Positions 61,110 to 64,000 of a stretch of 64,000 bases of DNA are shown here, piece after piece. Numbering within the stretch: the stretch's first letter is position 1; the number at the start of each line of letters is the position of its first letter. A model generated the notes under the pieces. It had not been told where the DNA came from. It saw only the letters and a program-made list of their open reading frames with translations, and did no database searches. The position numbers were made by a program, and so were the translations under genes. The DNA comes from Caenispirillum bisanense (GTDB lineage: Bacteria > Pseudomonadota > Alphaproteobacteria > Rhodospirillales > UBA2165): contig CAMDWJ010000003.1 of NCBI GenBank assembly GCA_945877815.1, positions 62,001 through 126,000 on the forward strand, in the 5' to 3' direction.

Positions 61110-62765
61110 GTGCCCGATACGCGCTATCTCGTCGATGTTCTCCTGCTGCTTGCGGCGGCGGTCATCTGCGTGCCCATTTTCCAGCGCCTGCGCCTCGGAC
61201 CCGTGCTCGGATACCTCGCGGCCGGCATCCTCGTCGGCCCATCGGGCCTCGGGCTGATCGGCGAAATCGAAGCGCTCCGCGCGCTCGCCGAACTCGGCGT
61301 CGTTTTCTTGCTGTTCACCATCGGGCTCGAACTCACCTTCGAGAAACTGCGCGGTTTCGGCTCGGCGAAGTTCCTGCTGGGCGGCGCCCAGGTCGCCGTG
61401 ACGGCGGCTGCGGCCGGCGCGATCACCCTAGCGCTCGGCCACAGCTACGCCGCCGCCGCCGTGGTCGGCGGCGCGGTCGCGATGTCGTCCACCGCCATCG
61501 TCGTGCCGCTGCTGGCGAGCCAAGCGCGGCTTGCCACGGAATTCGGCCAGGCGGCGCTGGCTGTTTTGCTGGTCCAGGATCTCGTGATGGCGCCGCTGCT
61601 GGTGCTGATCGAGACGCTGCGCGGCAGTGCCGATGCGAGCGGTCCCGAGCTGGTCACGGCCTTGGGCCTTGCAGGCTTGAAGGCGATCGCCGCGGTCGGC
61701 GTCATTGTCATTGTTGGGCGCTTCGTGCTGCAGCCTTTGTTCCGCATGGTGGCCGAGGCGAAAAGCCCAGAATTGTTCGTCGGCATGGCGCTGCTGGCCG
61801 CGCTGGGCACCAGCTGGCTGACCGAACATGTCGGCCTGTCGCTTGCCTTCGGCGCCTTTCTCGCCGGCATCTTGTTGGCCGAAACCGAATTCCGCCATCA
61901 GGTCGCCGCCGATATCGAACCCTTCCGCGGCATTCTGCTCGGACTGTTCTTCATCACCGTCGGCATGGCCATCGATCTTCCGACGGCCGCCAGCCATCCC
62001 GGCGCCGTGCTCGCCGTGACCGCAGGGTTGCTGCTCGGCAAATCCGCGATCATCGCGGTGCTGGCGCGCATCTTCGGCCACGGCGGATGGGATTCGGTCC
62101 GGCTGGGCCTGTTGCTCGGGCAAGGCGGCGAGTTCGCCTTCGTGTTGATCGGCCTCGCGGCGGCAACGCAATTGCTGCCCGAAACATTCGCGCAGATTTT
62201 ACTGGCCGCGGTCGGCGTCACGCTGGTCGCCATGCCGTTCCTGGCGATCCTCGAGGAACGATTGGGTCGCTGGCTCGATCTAAGCTATGTGCGCCTCGAC
62301 GGCGCCGACGTGCGCCTCGCCGCGGGCGACCATGTCATCGTCATCGGCCAGGGTGAGGTCGGCCGCATCGTCACACGCATTCTCAAAGCCTCCGACATCC
62401 CCTATCTGTCGCTCGATCAATCCGCAGGCGTGGTAAAGGCGTTGCGGCGCGCGGGCGAGCCCATCTATTTCGGCGATGCGACGGACATGCACATCCTGCA
62501 CGGACTGCGCGCCCATCATGCGCGCGCCATTATCGTCGCGGCCTCGACACCCGGCACCGCCGAAGGGGTCGCCGCGATCTGCCGCCACACCTTCCCCGAC
62601 CAAAAGCTGATCGTGCGCGGCCCGACCGAGCAGGCGGTGCTCGATCTGCGCAAGCTCGGCGTAACGGCGGCCGTGCAGGAATCGACCGAGATCGGCTTGC
62701 GCCTGGTGGGCGCACTCCTCGAAGATCAGGAAAACGACGCGCCGCGAGTAGGAGAGATTTCATGA
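61110..62765 (+). CDS. CPA2 cation/proton antiporter with TrkA-N domain (KefB-like)
   Basis: 551 residues: about 12 helices with the CPA2 features ILVGPSGLGLIGEIEALRAL, ELGVVFLLFTIGLEL and SSTAIVVPLL, then a C-terminal Rossmann TrkA-N domain DHVIVIGQGEVGR with YFGDATD. Such proteins export K+ or Na+ in exchange for H+ and are gated by nucleotide. GTG start. Overlaps the following gene by four bases (ATGA). Confidence 0.92.
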   Translation: MPDTRYLVDVLLLLAAAVICVPIFQRLRLGPVLGYLAAGILVGPSGLGLIGEIEALRALAELGVVFLLFTIGLELTFEKLRGFGSAKFLLGGAQVAVTAAAAGAITLALGHSYAAAAVVGGAVAMSSTAIVVPLLASQARLATEFGQAALAVLLVQDLVMAPLLVLIETLRGSADASGPELVTALGLAGLKAIAAVGVIVIVGRFVLQPLFRMVAEAKSPELFVGMALLAALGTSWLTEHVGLSLAFGAFLAGILLAETEFRHQVAADIEPFRGILLGLFFITVGMAIDLPTAASHPGAVLAVTAGLLLGKSAIIAVLARIFGHGGWDSVRLGLLLGQGGEFAFVLIGLAAATQLLPETFAQILLAAVGVTLVAMPFLAILEERLGRWLDLSYVRLDGADVRLAAGDHVIVIGQGEVGRIVTRILKASDIPYLSLDQSAGVVKALRRAGEPIYFGDATDMHILHGLRAHHARAIIVAASTPGTAEGVAAICRHTFPDQKLIVRGPTEQAVLDLRKLGVTAAVQESTEIGLRLVGALLEDQENDAPRVGEIS

Positions 62766-63892
62766 AAATCACCCGCGTGACCGCGACCAATCTAAGCTTC
62801 GAAGCGCGCGCCGCCGCCGGCGGATTGGGCGGCGAAGGAGCCGAGGCGACCTGCTTCGTCGCGGTCGAGACCGACGAAGGCATCACCGGCTACGGGCAGA
62901 CCGGCATCACCCAAACCGAGATCGTCGCGGCCTGCGTGAACCATGTGCTGTCTCATGTGGTGGTCGGCCAGAACCCGCTTGATGTCGAAAACATCGGCCA
63001 TCTCATGTATTGGGCGGCGAACCCGTGGGGCCAGACCGGCTATGCGAGCCATGCTGCCGCCGCCATCGATGTGGCGCTGTGGGACATCAAGGGCAAGATG
63101 TTCGGCCAGCCGGTATGGCGGCTGTTGGGGGGGGCGCGCAATCGTCTGCCAATTTACATCACCTTCGGCGCCGAGCGGCTCGATCTCAAAGGCGCCGTCG
63201 ATGTCGCGAAAGAAATCGTCGCCAAGGGATTTTCGCGCCTGAAGATGCGCGTCGGACGGCCGGGCCTGTCGCGCCGCACCACGCGCCCCGCCATGGACGA
63301 TATCGTTAGTGCCGATATTGCGCGCATTGCGGCGGTGCGCGAGGCCATCGGCCCCGATGTGGGATTTGCGCTCGATGCCGGCAACCGTTTGGATTATCCC
63401 AATGCCATCCGTCTGGCCAAGGAAGCCGAACATTACAACATCGCGTTTTTCGAGGAACCCATCACCCAGAACGATCCGGCCCTGATGGCGCAGATGCGGC
63501 GGATGTGCCGCGTGCCGCTCGCGGCGGGGCAGAACGAAGGCCTGCCCTTCCGCTTCAAGCAATTGCTGGTCGCCGAGGCGGTCGATTACGCGCAGCCCAA
63601 TATCGCGATCTGTTCGGGGCTCACGAGTGCGCTCAAGGTTGCCGGCATGGCGGCCGCCTTCAATGTGCCCATCTCCAACGGCGGCGGCCACGCACCGCAC
63701 AACGCACACCTGCAAGCGGGCGTAATTAACGGCACGATGGTGGAATCCCACGTCGGCGGCTTCGGCGCCTATGAGCATCTTTATGAAGGCTTGCCCATCG
63801 TGAAAGACGGCTGGCTCGAACTCAGCGAGCGGCCGGGGTTTGGATTGACGCCGGATTTGGAGAGGGTGAAGGCGGCGGCTGGCAAATATTGA
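62762..63892 (+). CDS. Mandelate racemase/muconate lactonizing-type enolase-superfamily enzyme
   Basis: 376 residues. Barrel motifs: FSRLKMRVG (Lys region), FALDAGNRL (Asp), FEEPI (Glu), AAGQNEG (Glu) and SNGGGHAPHNAHLQ (His near the last strands). These support a mandelate-racemase-subgroup abstraction of an alpha proton from a carboxylate. The exact acid-sugar or other substrate is unknown. It overlaps the antiporter stop by four bases, with AGGAGAG before the ATG. Confidence 0.9.
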   Translation: MKITRVTATNLSFEARAAAGGLGGEGAEATCFVAVETDEGITGYGQTGITQTEIVAACVNHVLSHVVVGQNPLDVENIGHLMYWAANPWGQTGYASHAAAAIDVALWDIKGKMFGQPVWRLLGGARNRLPIYITFGAERLDLKGAVDVAKEIVAKGFSRLKMRVGRPGLSRRTTRPAMDDIVSADIARIAAVREAIGPDVGFALDAGNRLDYPNAIRLAKEAEHYNIAFFEEPITQNDPALMAQMRRMCRVPLAAGQNEGLPFRFKQLLVAEAVDYAQPNIAICSGLTSALKVAGMAAAFNVPISNGGGHAPHNAHLQAGVINGTMVESHVGGFGAYEHLYEGLPIVKDGWLELSERPGFGLTPDLERVKAAAGKY

Positions 63893-63952
63893 CAATTCAG
63901 CCCGCTCAGACCTAAGTATTACTCATATATTTTCGGTAATACCGGAGACGAT

Positions 63953-64000
63953 ATGAGCACCACCGTCACCAGCAAGGGCCAGGTTACCATTCCCAAAAAG
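63953..64000 (+). CDS. AbrB/SpoVT-type DNA-binding protein, partial
   Basis: The window ends inside this gene after 16 codons, MSTTVTSKGQVTIPKK, the start of the SpoVT-AbrB swapped-hairpin domain seen in antitoxins and transition regulators. GGAGACGAT precedes the ATG. A toxin gene such as a PIN-domain protein may follow beyond the edge. Confidence 0.85.
   Translation, partial: MSTTVTSKGQVTIPKK

Overview
This is 64 kb of GC-rich, densely coding chromosome. The gene content fits a free-living, metabolically versatile alphaproteobacterium, probably of the Rhodospirillales/Hyphomicrobiales type. The support is a 52-residue MGFKPNYNQQR-type protein ahead of a double cold-shock-domain protein, an HWE-family histidine kinase, three xanthine-dehydrogenase-family molybdoenzymes, TRAP and NMT1-type ABC uptake systems, and short palindromic GC-rich repeats of the kind dispersed in alphaproteobacterial genomes. 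There is no rRNA, recognisable tRNA, CRISPR array or intact insertion sequence, so the taxonomic placement is an inference.

Layout. 0-13.8 kb: an esterase, SelO, a divergent periplasmic molybdoenzyme with a triheme cytochrome c, an arylmalonate-decarboxylase homologue, a VIT-type metal transporter, an aberrant SDR, the cold-shock pair, RF3 and MsrA. 14-25 kb: a cassette of ornithine-cyclodeaminase-like, MoaD/ThiS-like and BNR-propeller genes, a second Tat-exported molybdoenzyme, a phospholipase D, an FAH-family enzyme, and a reverse-strand run of GTP cyclohydrolase II plus an NMT1-type ABC importer. 25-30 kb: an orphan terminase-small-subunit-like gene, a 139-bp inverted-repeat element, an ABC-2 exporter and two secreted hydrolases. 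30-39.5 kb: a three-subunit CoxMSL-type hydroxylase followed by its own MoaD-like protein, TRAP DctQM, and convergently a TakP-like binding protein with a ThDP enzyme. 39.5-52 kb: MetE-like proteins, a two-permease ABC importer, an amidohydrolase with a histone-H1-like tail, and two tandem peptide-type binding proteins. 52-64 kb: a rearrangement scar joining two gene fragments, an orphan E2 acyltransferase, a frameshifted HWE kinase, a third MetE-like gene with a C11 tract, a peptidoglycan-binding/MscS pair, a nuclease-family protein, a CPA2 antiporter, an enolase-superfamily enzyme and the start of an AbrB-like gene.

How it works together. Most of the window looks like scavenging and oxidation of small organic acids and heteroaromatics: importers (three ABC/TRAP systems plus orphan binding proteins) sit beside hydroxylases, decarboxylase-like, hydrolase and racemase-like enzymes. 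Tat-exported molybdoenzymes would pass electrons to periplasmic cytochrome c, whereas the CoxMSL enzyme has an FAD subunit and looks cytoplasmic. The most interesting items are two MoaD/ThiS-like proteins each embedded in a metabolic cassette, the lysine-rich tail on an amidohydrolase, a membrane-tailed TRAP binding protein convergent to its presumed permease, and several traces of gene decay (binding-protein remnant, E1-beta/GIY-YIG junction, two homopolymer frameshifts). No clearly new defence or mobile system was found.
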